From NCBI GenBank assembly GCA_012518765.1, contig JAAYRN010000217.1:1-5775 (forward strand): 5,775 nucleotides of DNA. Direction: 5' to 3'. The stretch is from Bacteroidales bacterium. GTDB taxonomy: Bacteria; Bacteroidota; Bacteroidia; Bacteroidales; WCHB1-69. Every line of letters begins with the position of its first letter. Position 1 is the first letter of the stretch. Below the pieces are notes generated by a model that had not been told where the DNA came from, did no database searches, and saw only the letters and a list, made by a program, of their open reading frames with translations. This document shows positions 1 through 5,775 of this stretch, one piece after another. Made by a program: the position numbers and the translations under genes.

Positions 1-1111
1 GGCTTCTTGCTTTTGAATCAAATGTATATAGCTTGTACATGTCTACATAGCGGGCAGTTTCGTAAAGCAGTGAACGAGCAGCATCTACCTTTGCACGCAT
101 CAGTCCAAGCATTTCATACATAGGTGCATAGTCTATAATTTTTTTGCCAAATTGCTCTCTTTCGTTGGCATATTTTAAACCAACACGATAGGCGGCTTCT
201 GCTAATCCAACCGACTGTGCTCCAATGCCTAATCGAGCGGCATTCATCAACGACATGACGTATTTAATCAACCCCATGCGTTGGTCTCCAATCAGTTGTG
301 CGGGTGCATCTTTATAAACCAACTCACAAGTGGGAGCTCCTTTTATGCCTAATTTATTTTCCACACGGCGAATAGTTACCGCATTGTCGGAACGGTCATA
401 CACAAAACAAGAAAGTCCTCTTGCATCGGTGGTGCCTTCTTCCGAACGTGCCAAAACTAACTGTATATCAGCATCTCCATTGGTAATAAATCGTTTAACT
501 CCGTTTAGCCTCCAACACGAATTGGCTTCGTCATAATGAGCTTTTAGCATCACGGCTTGTAGGTCGGAACCTGCATCGGGTTCGGTCAATGCCATGGAAC
601 AAGTATATCCTTTATGAATAAGAGGTAAATATTTATCTTTCAACTCGTCTGATGCAAATTCATGTATGGTTTCGGCACAATCTTGCAAGCTCCAAATATT
701 TGAAAAACTGGCATCGGCACGGGCTATCATTTCGGCTACCATGATGGTAACTACCATGGGGAAATTTAAGCCATCGTATTTTCGGGGTAACGAAAGACCG
801 TATACACCTGCATTTATCAATAATTCATGGTTTTGCTGGGTTCCTTTGGCATATTTCACAACATTATCAACAAGAGTAACACCATCTTTATCAACTTCTT
901 CTGCATTAGGGGCTATGGTTTCACCACATATTTAACCTATAATTTCCAATACTTTTTCATAGGAATCAACAGCATCTTCAAAATCAAAGGGAGCGTAATC
1001 GTATTGTTTAAATTCTGTGTAATTTTTTTCTTTTAATTTTACGATTTTACTCATCAAAGAATGAGATAAATGAAATTTTAAATGTTCATTATCTGAAAAA
1101 AAGTTTTCCAT
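1..1111 (-). pseudogene. Acyl-CoA dehydrogenase, 5' part, interrupted by an in-frame TAA at codon 60 (provisional pseudogene)
   Basis: A flavoprotein dehydrogenase that oxidises acyl-CoA to enoyl-CoA (or runs in reverse) and passes electrons to ETF. The frame from the ATG at 1111 stays open for 370 codons to the window edge except for one TAA at codon 60. Visible family marks are ALTEPDAGSDLQA (about residues 174-186, the acyl-CoA dehydrogenase signature), the flavin-contacting FITNG (208-212), and EREQFGK (317-323) in the C-terminal helical domain. The N-terminus (MENFFSDNEHLKFHLSH) resembles the long Bacteroidota form of roughly 560-600 residues, so the last third, including the expected catalytic Glu, lies outside. 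It follows etfA by 29 bases with no promoter-like box, so co-transcription is likely. Relatives as I recall them have Glu at codon 60. An Asp at 113 sits where the family usually has the first Gly of a YGG motif. Substrate is not determined; short-chain (butyryl-CoA) is a guess from the neighbours. Family assignment is firm; whether the gene is dead is not. Confidence 0.88.
932..934 (-). other. In-frame premature TAA, codon 60 of the acyl-CoA dehydrogenase
   Basis: The minus strand reads ATT-ATA-GGT-TAA-ATA-TGT-GGT-GAA, that is EIIG-stop-ICGE. Both flanks align with the family in the same frame, so this is a substitution and not a frameshift. Homologues recalled from Bacteroidales have Glu here, so GAA to TAA (one G-to-T change) is the simplest origin. 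No ATG follows until codon 119, so restart of translation would lose the N-terminal domain. Confidence 0.9.
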
Positions 1112-1140
1112 TCTATATAATATTTAATGTTAATTTCTTT

Positions 1141-2160
1141 TTATTTAATTTGCTTTTTATACGATTGTATCATCTTAGGAATTACCTTCATTACATCTCC
1201 TATTACCACATAATCGGCGATAGCATTGATAGGAGCTTGTGCAGAAGTATTGATACTTATAATTTTAGCTGACTGATCCATGCCTGCTCTGTGTTGTACT
1301 GCTCCGGATATTCCGCATGCAATATACAACTTAGGACGAACGGTTATACCGGTTTGTCCTATCTGACGTTCGCTTTCGCAAAAACCAGCGTCTACAGCGG
1401 CACGCGTACCTCCTACTTCGGCACCTAATAAGTCGGCTAATTCATACAATACATTGAAGTTTTCCTTGCTTCCCATACCGTAGCCACCTGCTATCAGTAT
1501 TTGACTACCTTTTAGGTTTAACTTAGATGCTTCGATGTGGCGTTCAATAATTTGAACAACATTATCTTCGGGAGTAAGTACACTCAAATCAACTTCTTTC
1601 TTGGTAGGATTGTTTAGAGTAGATTGTGGTTCTAACTTCATCACCCCTTCCCTTACCGTTGCCATTTGAGGACGTGTTTCGGGATTGATAATAGTAGCTA
1701 TGATGTTTCCTCCAAAAGCGGGACGTATTTGGTACAATAAATTTTTATATTCCATTTTTTTACGTTCGTCTTTGTGGTCGCCTATGACTAAATTTGTACA
1801 ATCGGCGGTAAGTCCACAACGCAAGGCGGAGGCTATACGAGGTGCTAAATCGCGACCTATGGAAGTAGCTCCAAACAAAGCAATTTGAGGTTGTTCTTTT
1901 TCAAACAATGATTGTACTAACTTTGTATGAATCAAAGTTCTGTATGGATATAACTTTTCGTTGTCGGCACAGTGTATTACCGAAATACCAAAAGAACGCA
2001 ATTGTTCTAAAGCATTATCTAAATTCACACCTAAAACAACAGCTTCTAAAGATGTTCCTAATTCATCTGCTAATTTTTTTCCTTTTGAAAGCAATTCCAA
2101 AGATACATCGGCAATGCGATATTCTTCGGTTAGCTCACAATATACAAATATACTTTTCAT
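1141..2160 (-). CDS. etfA: Electron transfer flavoprotein, alpha subunit
   Basis: The larger, FAD-binding subunit of the soluble EtfAB heterodimer, which shuttles electrons between acyl-CoA dehydrogenase and the next carrier. The 339-residue product is of usual family length. The N-terminal half (MKSIFVYCEL, then LFGATSIGRDLAPR near 95-108 and LLYQIRPAFGGN near 141-152) is the nucleotide-fold domain. The C-terminal FAD domain shows GGYGMGS (225-231), TRAAVDAGF (252-260), QIGQTG (266-271), and the EtfA signature LYIACGISGAVQH with the following GM and SIN (278-304). The ATG at 2160 was chosen because homologues begin MxxVFVYCE; a TTG at 2172 would add only four residues and overlap etfB. With the ATG start the gene begins four bases after etfB stops, indicating co-translation. 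It ends in TAA. No extra ferredoxin-like domain is present, so a bifurcating role cannot be read from this subunit alone. Confidence 0.96.
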   Translation of the reverse strand: MKSIFVYCELTEEYRIADVSLELLSKGKKLADELGTSLEAVVLGVNLDNALEQLRSFGISVIHCADNEKLYPYRTLIHTKLVQSLFEKEQPQIALFGATSIGRDLAPRIASALRCGLTADCTNLVIGDHKDERKKMEYKNLLYQIRPAFGGNIIATIINPETRPQMATVREGVMKLEPQSTLNNPTKKEVDLSVLTPEDNVVQIIERHIEASKLNLKGSQILIAGGYGMGSKENFNVLYELADLLGAEVGGTRAAVDAGFCESERQIGQTGITVRPKLYIACGISGAVQHRAGMDQSAKIISINTSAQAPINAIADYVVIGDVMKVIPKMIQSYKKQIK

Positions 2161-2164
2161 GATT

Positions 2165-3034
2165 TTATCCAATTACTCTTGTTTCTAATAACTCTTTCAT
2201 TAATTGATCTATATCTTGATCTTTTTCTGTAAACTGCTTTGATTCTTTTTGAGTGAGCACCACACTTTCAATTTCTTTTACTTTTGTAGGCGAACCACCC
2301 AATCCCAAATGATTTTCATCGGCTTTTACAGCTTCAGCACTCCATTCTTCTATGTGTAAGTATGGAAATTCTTTAATCAAATCGGTGTAATCTCTGTTTT
2401 GTTCTTGCAATTCCGTTGTTGTATGTGCATGTTTATACTTCAACACACGTTTGGCGTGCATGGGACGACAAGGAGTTGCCGAAGAATGTACCGTGAGCAA
2501 TACCGGAAGTGTTGTGGATACTGTTTCTACACCTCTTTCTAAGCGACGAACTAAAACAAGTTTATTGTTTTCAAATGATTCCAATTTTTCAACGTAAGTG
2601 ATTTGGGGAAAGTTTAATTTTTCAGCTACTTGAGGTCCTACTTGAGCCGTATCGCCATCAATAGCTTGCAAACCACAAACAATTAAATCGGGATTTATTT
2701 TTTCTACAGCCTTGCTCAAAGCATAGGATGTAGCCAAGGTGTCGGAACCAGCAAACTTTCTATCGGTCAATAAATAGCCTTTGTCGGCTCCCCGATAAAT
2801 AGATTCTCTAATAATTTCTGCTGCGCGGGTAGGTCCCATAGTTATTACACTGACTTCCGCATTTTTGTGTCTATCTTTTATCTCCAATGCTAACTCCAAT
2901 GCGTTTAGGTCATCGGGATTAAAAATAGCAGGCAAAGCACCTCTGTTTACGGTGCCGTCTTCTTTCATTGCATCCTTCCCAACATTACGTGTGTCAGGAA
3001 CTTGCTTTGCTAAAACTACAATTTTTAATTTCAT
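2165..3034 (-). CDS. etfB: Electron transfer flavoprotein, beta subunit
   Basis: The smaller subunit of EtfAB, which holds a second nucleotide (AMP, or FAD in bifurcating forms). The 289-residue product starts MKLKIVVLAKQVPDT, the standard EtfB opening. It continues with FNPDDLNALELAL (about 38-50), GADKGYLLTDRKFAGSDT near 82-99, the nucleotide-binding VCGLQAIDGDTAQVGP (119-134), RRLERGVETVSTTLPVLLTV (163-182) matching the EtfB signature region, and the C-terminal arm with GGSPTKV (246-252). An in-frame ATG at 3094 would add 20 residues (MYVFFYIFAATHKK...) with no counterpart in the family, and it lies upstream of the likely -7 box, so 3034 is preferred. No Shine-Dalgarno sequence is visible; the leader is A/T-rich as is common in Bacteroidota. 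It is the first gene of the etfB-etfA-dehydrogenase cluster and ends in TAA. Confidence 0.96.
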   Translation of the reverse strand: MKLKIVVLAKQVPDTRNVGKDAMKEDGTVNRGALPAIFNPDDLNALELALEIKDRHKNAEVSVITMGPTRAAEIIRESIYRGADKGYLLTDRKFAGSDTLATSYALSKAVEKINPDLIVCGLQAIDGDTAQVGPQVAEKLNFPQITYVEKLESFENNKLVLVRRLERGVETVSTTLPVLLTVHSSATPCRPMHAKRVLKYKHAHTTTELQEQNRDYTDLIKEFPYLHIEEWSAEAVKADENHLGLGGSPTKVKEIESVVLTQKESKQFTEKDQDIDQLMKELLETRVIG

Positions 3035-3069
3035 AAATTTTGAATTTAACGTTTTTTTATGAGTGGCTG

Positions 3070-3077
3070 CAAAAATA
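3070..3077 (-). promoter_or_regulatory. Candidate -7 box for the etfB-etfA-dehydrogenase unit
   Basis: The minus strand reads TATTTTTG, fitting the Bacteroidota -7 consensus TAnnTTTG. It lies 35 bases before the etfB ATG, giving a predicted leader of about 30 bases. No clear TTTG -33 element stands at the expected distance upstream, so the assignment rests on the -7 box and position only. Confidence 0.45.
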
Positions 3078-3211
3078 TAAAAAAAAACATACATCTGTTT
3101 TTTATTTTCAATTCATGAATATAAACACTAATTATCAGCTATTTAAAACATAAAAAACACACTTTTTTGTCTCTTTTAAATAACAATAACAGGCTATAAA
3201 TAAGGTGTTTG

Positions 3212-3227
3212 TGCATAAGTTTATGCA
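3212..3227. repeat. Short inverted repeat, possible operator
   Basis: TGCATAA and TTATGCA face each other across a GT dinucleotide. The symmetry continues outward (GTTTG on the left, CAAAC ending at 3230 on the right) if a two-base bulge in the left arm is allowed. It lies in the divergent promoter region, about 135 bases from purB and 180 from etfB. The stem is too A/T-rich and lacks a following T run, so it is not a terminator; a binding site for a dimeric regulator is only a suggestion. Confidence 0.3.
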
Positions 3228-3289
3228 AACTAAAAAATAAAAGATTCTCGATAAAAAGAATATAAATATAACCTATTACTCAAAAATCT

Positions 3290-3297
3290 TATCTTTG
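3290..3297 (+). promoter_or_regulatory. Candidate -7 box, distal purB promoter
   Basis: A second exact TATCTTTG copy sits 34 bases upstream of the proximal one. It could be an alternative start point with a leader of about 45 bases. Again no -33 TTTG is evident at the usual spacing, and in A/T-rich DNA such a box can arise by chance. Confidence 0.3.
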
Positions 3298-3323
3298 ATG
3301 ACATTATTTTTCTATTATTTTAC

Positions 3324-3331
3324 TATCTTTG
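3324..3331 (+). promoter_or_regulatory. Candidate -7 box, proximal purB promoter
   Basis: TATCTTTG is an exact match to the Bacteroidota -7 consensus TAnnTTTG. It ends 16 bases before the purB ATG, so transcription would begin in or near the A run at 3333-3341 and leave a leader of only about 10 bases. No good -33 TTTG lies at 19-21 bases; the nearest TTTG (3294-3297) is 26 bases away. Confidence 0.5.
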
Positions 3332-3347
3332 CAAAAAAAAATCCAAG

Positions 3348-4715
3348 ATGGAATTAAACACATTAACAGCTATTTCGCCCTTAGATGGTCGCTATTATAA
3401 ACAAATAGCAGGGCTTTCTGCTTACTTTTCAGAGTACGCTTACATACGCACACGTGTATTGGTTGAGATTGAATATTTCATTGCTTTATGCGAGTTGCCA
3501 CTTCCTGAACTGAAAAATTTTGACAACAAACTCTTTGTTTCTTTGCAAAATATATACAAAAACTTTTCTATCAGAGACGCACAACGCATCAAAGACATAG
3601 AGAAAATCACCAACCACGATGTAAAAGCGGTAGAATACTTTATCAAAGAACGCTTTGACGATTTGTCGCTTGAAAAATATAAGGAGTTTATACATTTTGG
3701 ACTTACATCGCAAGACATTAACAATACATCTATACCTTACCTGATGCGTACTTTTCACGAAGATGTATTGGAACAACAAATAAAAGATGTGGTTGTAAAG
3801 CTAACTCAATTGGCTGAAGCATGGGTAAATACACCCATGCTTGCACGTACACACGGGCAACCCGCCTCTCCCACTTCTTTGGGGAAAGAAATATATGTTT
3901 TTGTGGAACGATTAAACAACCAACTTACACTATTAGAGCAAATCCCCTTTCACGGTAAATTTGGCGGAGCTACAGGCAATTTCAATGCCCATCATATAGC
4001 TTACCCTCAAGTAGATTGGGTAGAGTTTAGCAATCGTTTTCTCTCCCAGAAATTAGGATTGATGCGACAACAAACAACCACTCAAATAGAGCATTATGAC
4101 AATATGGCTGCTTATTTCGATGCATTGAAACGAATCAACAATATTCTATTGGACTTAGATAGAGATATTTGGACATATATTTCAATGGATTATTTCAAAC
4201 AACAAATCAAAGAAGGCGAAGTAGGTTCATCGGCTATGCCACACAAAGTCAATCCCATAGATTTTGAAAACTCCGAAGGAAATATTTGTATAGCCAATGC
4301 TGTATTTACCGCATTAGCAGCAAAACTTCCCATTTCTCGCTTACAGCGTGATTTATCGGACAGCACCATTATACGCAACGTAGGGATTCCTATCGCTCAC
4401 AGCATGATAGCCTATAAATCTATATTAAAAGGACTTAACAAATTACTACTCAATGAAACAGCTCTGTTTGACGACTTGGAAAACAATTGGGCAGTTGTAG
4501 CCGAAGCCATTCAAACCATTTTGCGTAGGGAAAAATACCCCAATCCCTACGAAGCTCTCAAAGAATTAACCCGAAAAAACACACACATAAATAAAGAATG
4601 TATACATACATTCATTGATTCATTGGAAATAAGCGATGTTATAAAAAACGAATTAAAACAAATAAGCCCTCAAAATTACATCGGTATTACCACAAAACAC
4701 ATAAGCGGAAAATAA
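3348..4715 (+). CDS. purB: Adenylosuccinate lyase
   Basis: A cytosolic tetrameric fumarase/aspartase-family enzyme of purine synthesis. It releases fumarate from SAICAR to give AICAR and from adenylosuccinate to give AMP. The 455-residue product has the usual length of the E. coli-like PurB type. Family marks in order are SPLDGRY (10-16), the substrate loop [11 protein letters not shown] (117-127), [16 protein letters not shown] (166-181) with the expected general acid His169, [12 protein letters not shown] (204-215), and the fumarate-lyase signature [20 protein letters not shown] (293-312), whose Ser294/Ser295 pair carries the expected catalytic base. [10 protein letters not shown] (331-340) follows. 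The ATG at 3348 gives the family's normal N-terminus ([16 protein letters not shown]). It is the first gene of its unit, behind a TATCTTTG box, and it ends in TAA four bases before lepA. No motif is damaged. Confidence 0.97.
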   Translation: MELNTLTAISPLDGRYYKQIAGLSAYFSEYAYIRTRVLVEIEYFIALCELPLPELKNFDNKLFVSLQNIYKNFSIRDAQRIKDIEKITNHDVKAVEYFIKERFDDLSLEKYKEFIHFGLTSQDINNTSIPYLMRTFHEDVLEQQIKDVVVKLTQLAEAWVNTPMLARTHGQPASPTSLGKEIYVFVERLNNQLTLLEQIPFHGKFGGATGNFNAHHIAYPQVDWVEFSNRFLSQKLGLMRQQTTTQIEHYDNMAAYFDALKRINNILLDLDRDIWTYISMDYFKQQIKEGEVGSSAMPHKVNPIDFENSEGNICIANAVFTALAAKLPISRLQRDLSDSTIIRNVGIPIAHSMIAYKSILKGLNKLLLNETALFDDLENNWAVVAEAIQTILRREKYPNPYEALKELTRKNTHINKECIHTFIDSLEISDVIKNELKQISPQNYIGITTKHISGK

Positions 4716-4719
4716 AAGC

Positions 4720-5775
4720 ATGGATTACATACGAAACTTTTGCATTATAGCACATATAGATCACGGTAAAAGTACCTTAGCCGACAAGCTACTGCAACAT
4801 ACTGACACCGTTAACGAAAGAGATTTTCAAAGTCAAGTTTTAGACAATATGGACTTAGAGCGTGAGAAAGGAATCACCATCAAAAGCCACGCTATTCAAA
4901 TGCAATACGAAGACAACAACCAACTCTATACCCTCAACCTCATAGACACTCCCGGACACGTAGATTTTTCTTACGAAGTATCTCGCTCCATTGCGGCTTG
5001 CGAAGGAGCTTTACTCATCGTTGATGCAACGCAAGGCATATAAGCACAAACTATTTCAAATTTATATTTAGCCATAGAGCACGATTTAGACATCATACCC
5101 ATTCTCAATAAAATGGATATGCCCAGTGCCTTACCCGAAGAGGTAAAAGACCAAATAGTTGATTTACTCGGATGCGAACGCAGCGATATTTTAGAAATCA
5201 GTGCGAAAACAGGCTACGGAATCGAAAATGTATTTGATGCCATTATACACAAAATACACCCGCCAAAAGGAGATGTAAATGCACCCCTACAAGCACTTAT
5301 TTTCGACTCTATATTCAATTCATTTCGAGGTATTATTGCCTACTTCCGAATCATGAACGGACAAATACAAAAAAATGATTTCGTCAAATTTGTTGCTACA
5401 GGCAAAGAATACCATGCCGACGAAATAGGAATACTTTCGCTAAGCCGAAAACCCCGCAACCTACTCAAAGCTGGGGACGTAGGCTACATTATTTCTGGAG
5501 TAAAAACCGTAAAAGAAGTAAAAGTTGGCGATACCATTACACACGTAGACAGACCCTGCGACAAAGCCATCGAAGGATTTAAAGACGTAAAACCCATGGT
5601 GTTTGCAGGTATTTATCCTGTTGATACTGACGATTACGAAGAATTGCGTTCCTCCTTAGAAAAACTACAACTCAACGATGCTTCTTTAAGTTTTGAACCC
5701 GAATCGTCTATGGCTTTAGGATTTGGTTTTCGATGCGGATTCTTAGGATTGTTACACATGGAAATAATTCAAGAA
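4720..5775 (+). pseudogene. lepA: Elongation factor 4 (LepA), 5' part, interrupted by an in-frame TAA at codon 108 (provisional pseudogene)
   Basis: A translational GTPase that acts on the ribosome, linked to back-translocation and 30S maturation. The window holds 352 of about 595 codons, open to the right edge apart from one TAA. GTPase motifs are G1 AHIDHGKST (11-19), switch region EREKGITIK (47-55), G3 DTPGH (76-80), G4 NKMD (130-133) and G5 SAK (161-163). Domain II follows from about 187 ([20 protein letters not shown]) and domain III from about 287 ([20 protein letters not shown], then [19 protein letters not shown]). The TAA falls between G3 and G4, so normal termination would leave a 107-residue piece without the guanine-specificity motif. 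The sequence after the stop is as conserved as that before it, which argues for a very recent mutation, an error, or some readthrough. The start lies four bases after purB stops, so the two are probably co-translated. The unique LepA C-terminal domain is outside the window. Confidence 0.92.
5041..5043 (+). other. In-frame premature TAA, codon 108 of lepA
   Basis: The sequence reads GCA-ACG-CAA-GGC-ATA-TAA-GCA-CAA-ACT, that is ATQGI-stop-AQT. Family members read ATQG[IV]-[QE]-AQT, so the lost residue is Gln or Glu and one change from CAA (C to T) or GAA (G to T) explains it. There is no frame change. The next in-frame ATG is codon 132, inside the NKMD motif, so a restart could not give a working GTPase. 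Confidence 0.93.

Larger units (their letters stand above)
3035..3347. other. Divergent intergenic region between etfB and purB
   Basis: This 313-base, strongly A/T-rich gap separates two outward-reading transcription units and so should hold promoters for both. It contains -7-like boxes for each direction, an imperfect palindrome at 3212-3227, a perfect 10-base palindrome ATTCATGAAT at 3111-3120, and many A or T runs. I see no tRNA, riboswitch, terminator hairpin with a GC stem, or convincing small gene in it. Confidence 0.7.

Noticed and set aside
330..1036. Plus-strand open frames of 68-89 residues opposite the dehydrogenase (330-536, 666-935, 827-1036)
   Set aside because: They lie antisense to a clearly recognisable gene and their translations show no domain, start context or family likeness.
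2161..2172. An earlier TTG start for etfA that would overlap etfB
   Set aside because: It adds only MDKI before a good ATG that gives the standard MKSIFVYCE start.
3035..3094. A 20-residue N-terminal extension of etfB from the ATG at 3094
   Set aside because: The extension is not part of the family, overlaps the A/T-rich leader and the candidate -7 box, and the ATG at 3034 gives the standard EtfB N-terminus.
3111..3120. Perfect palindrome ATTCATGAAT
   Set aside because: Ten-base palindromes are expected by chance several times in a window this size and A/T content; noted but not claimed as an operator.
3152..3168. A6 and T6 runs flanking CACAC as a terminator hairpin
   Set aside because: The stem would have only A-T pairs, and it lies downstream of no gene on either strand.
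4720..5043. A genuine 107-residue GTP-binding protein ending at the TAA
   Set aside because: It would lack the G4 and G5 motifs, and the frame continues as conserved LepA straight after the stop, so it is an interrupted lepA and not a separate short gene.
1..5775. Complete reassignment of TAA to Gln or Glu
   Set aside because: Three complete genes end in TAA at family-typical C-termini, and only two internal TAAs occur in about 1,800 codons.

Overview
The window looks like chromosomal DNA from a Bacteroidota bacterium, most likely of Bacteroidales type. The reasons are AT-rich DNA, A/T-rich gene leaders without clear Shine-Dalgarno sequences, TAnnTTTG-type -7 promoter boxes in the one large intergenic gap, and proteins that read like Bacteroidales homologues from memory. 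No similarity search was possible.

Layout: bases 1-3034 hold a minus-strand cluster in the order etfB (3034-2165), etfA (2160-1141) and acyl-CoA dehydrogenase (1111 to beyond base 1). EtfA and EtfB form the FAD/AMP flavoprotein that exchanges electrons with the dehydrogenase, so the three genes make one functional unit. Bases 3035-3347 are a divergent intergenic region with promoter-like boxes and a small palindrome. Bases 3348-4715 encode PurB (adenylosuccinate lyase) on the plus strand. Four bases later comes lepA (elongation factor 4), which runs off the right edge.

The outstanding feature is that two of the five genes are interrupted by a single in-frame TAA while the frame stays open and well conserved on both sides. 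In the acyl-CoA dehydrogenase the TAA is codon 60, where relatives have Glu. In lepA it is codon 108, inside the GTPase domain, where relatives have Gln or Glu. Each can be explained by one base change from GAA or CAA. The three complete genes (etfA, etfB, purB) all end in TAA, and about 1,800 codons contain only these two internal TAAs, so a wholesale change of code is not supported. Recent nonsense mutations, sequence errors, or rare readthrough or suppression remain possible. I saw no mobile element, CRISPR array, RNA gene or wholly unknown gene system.
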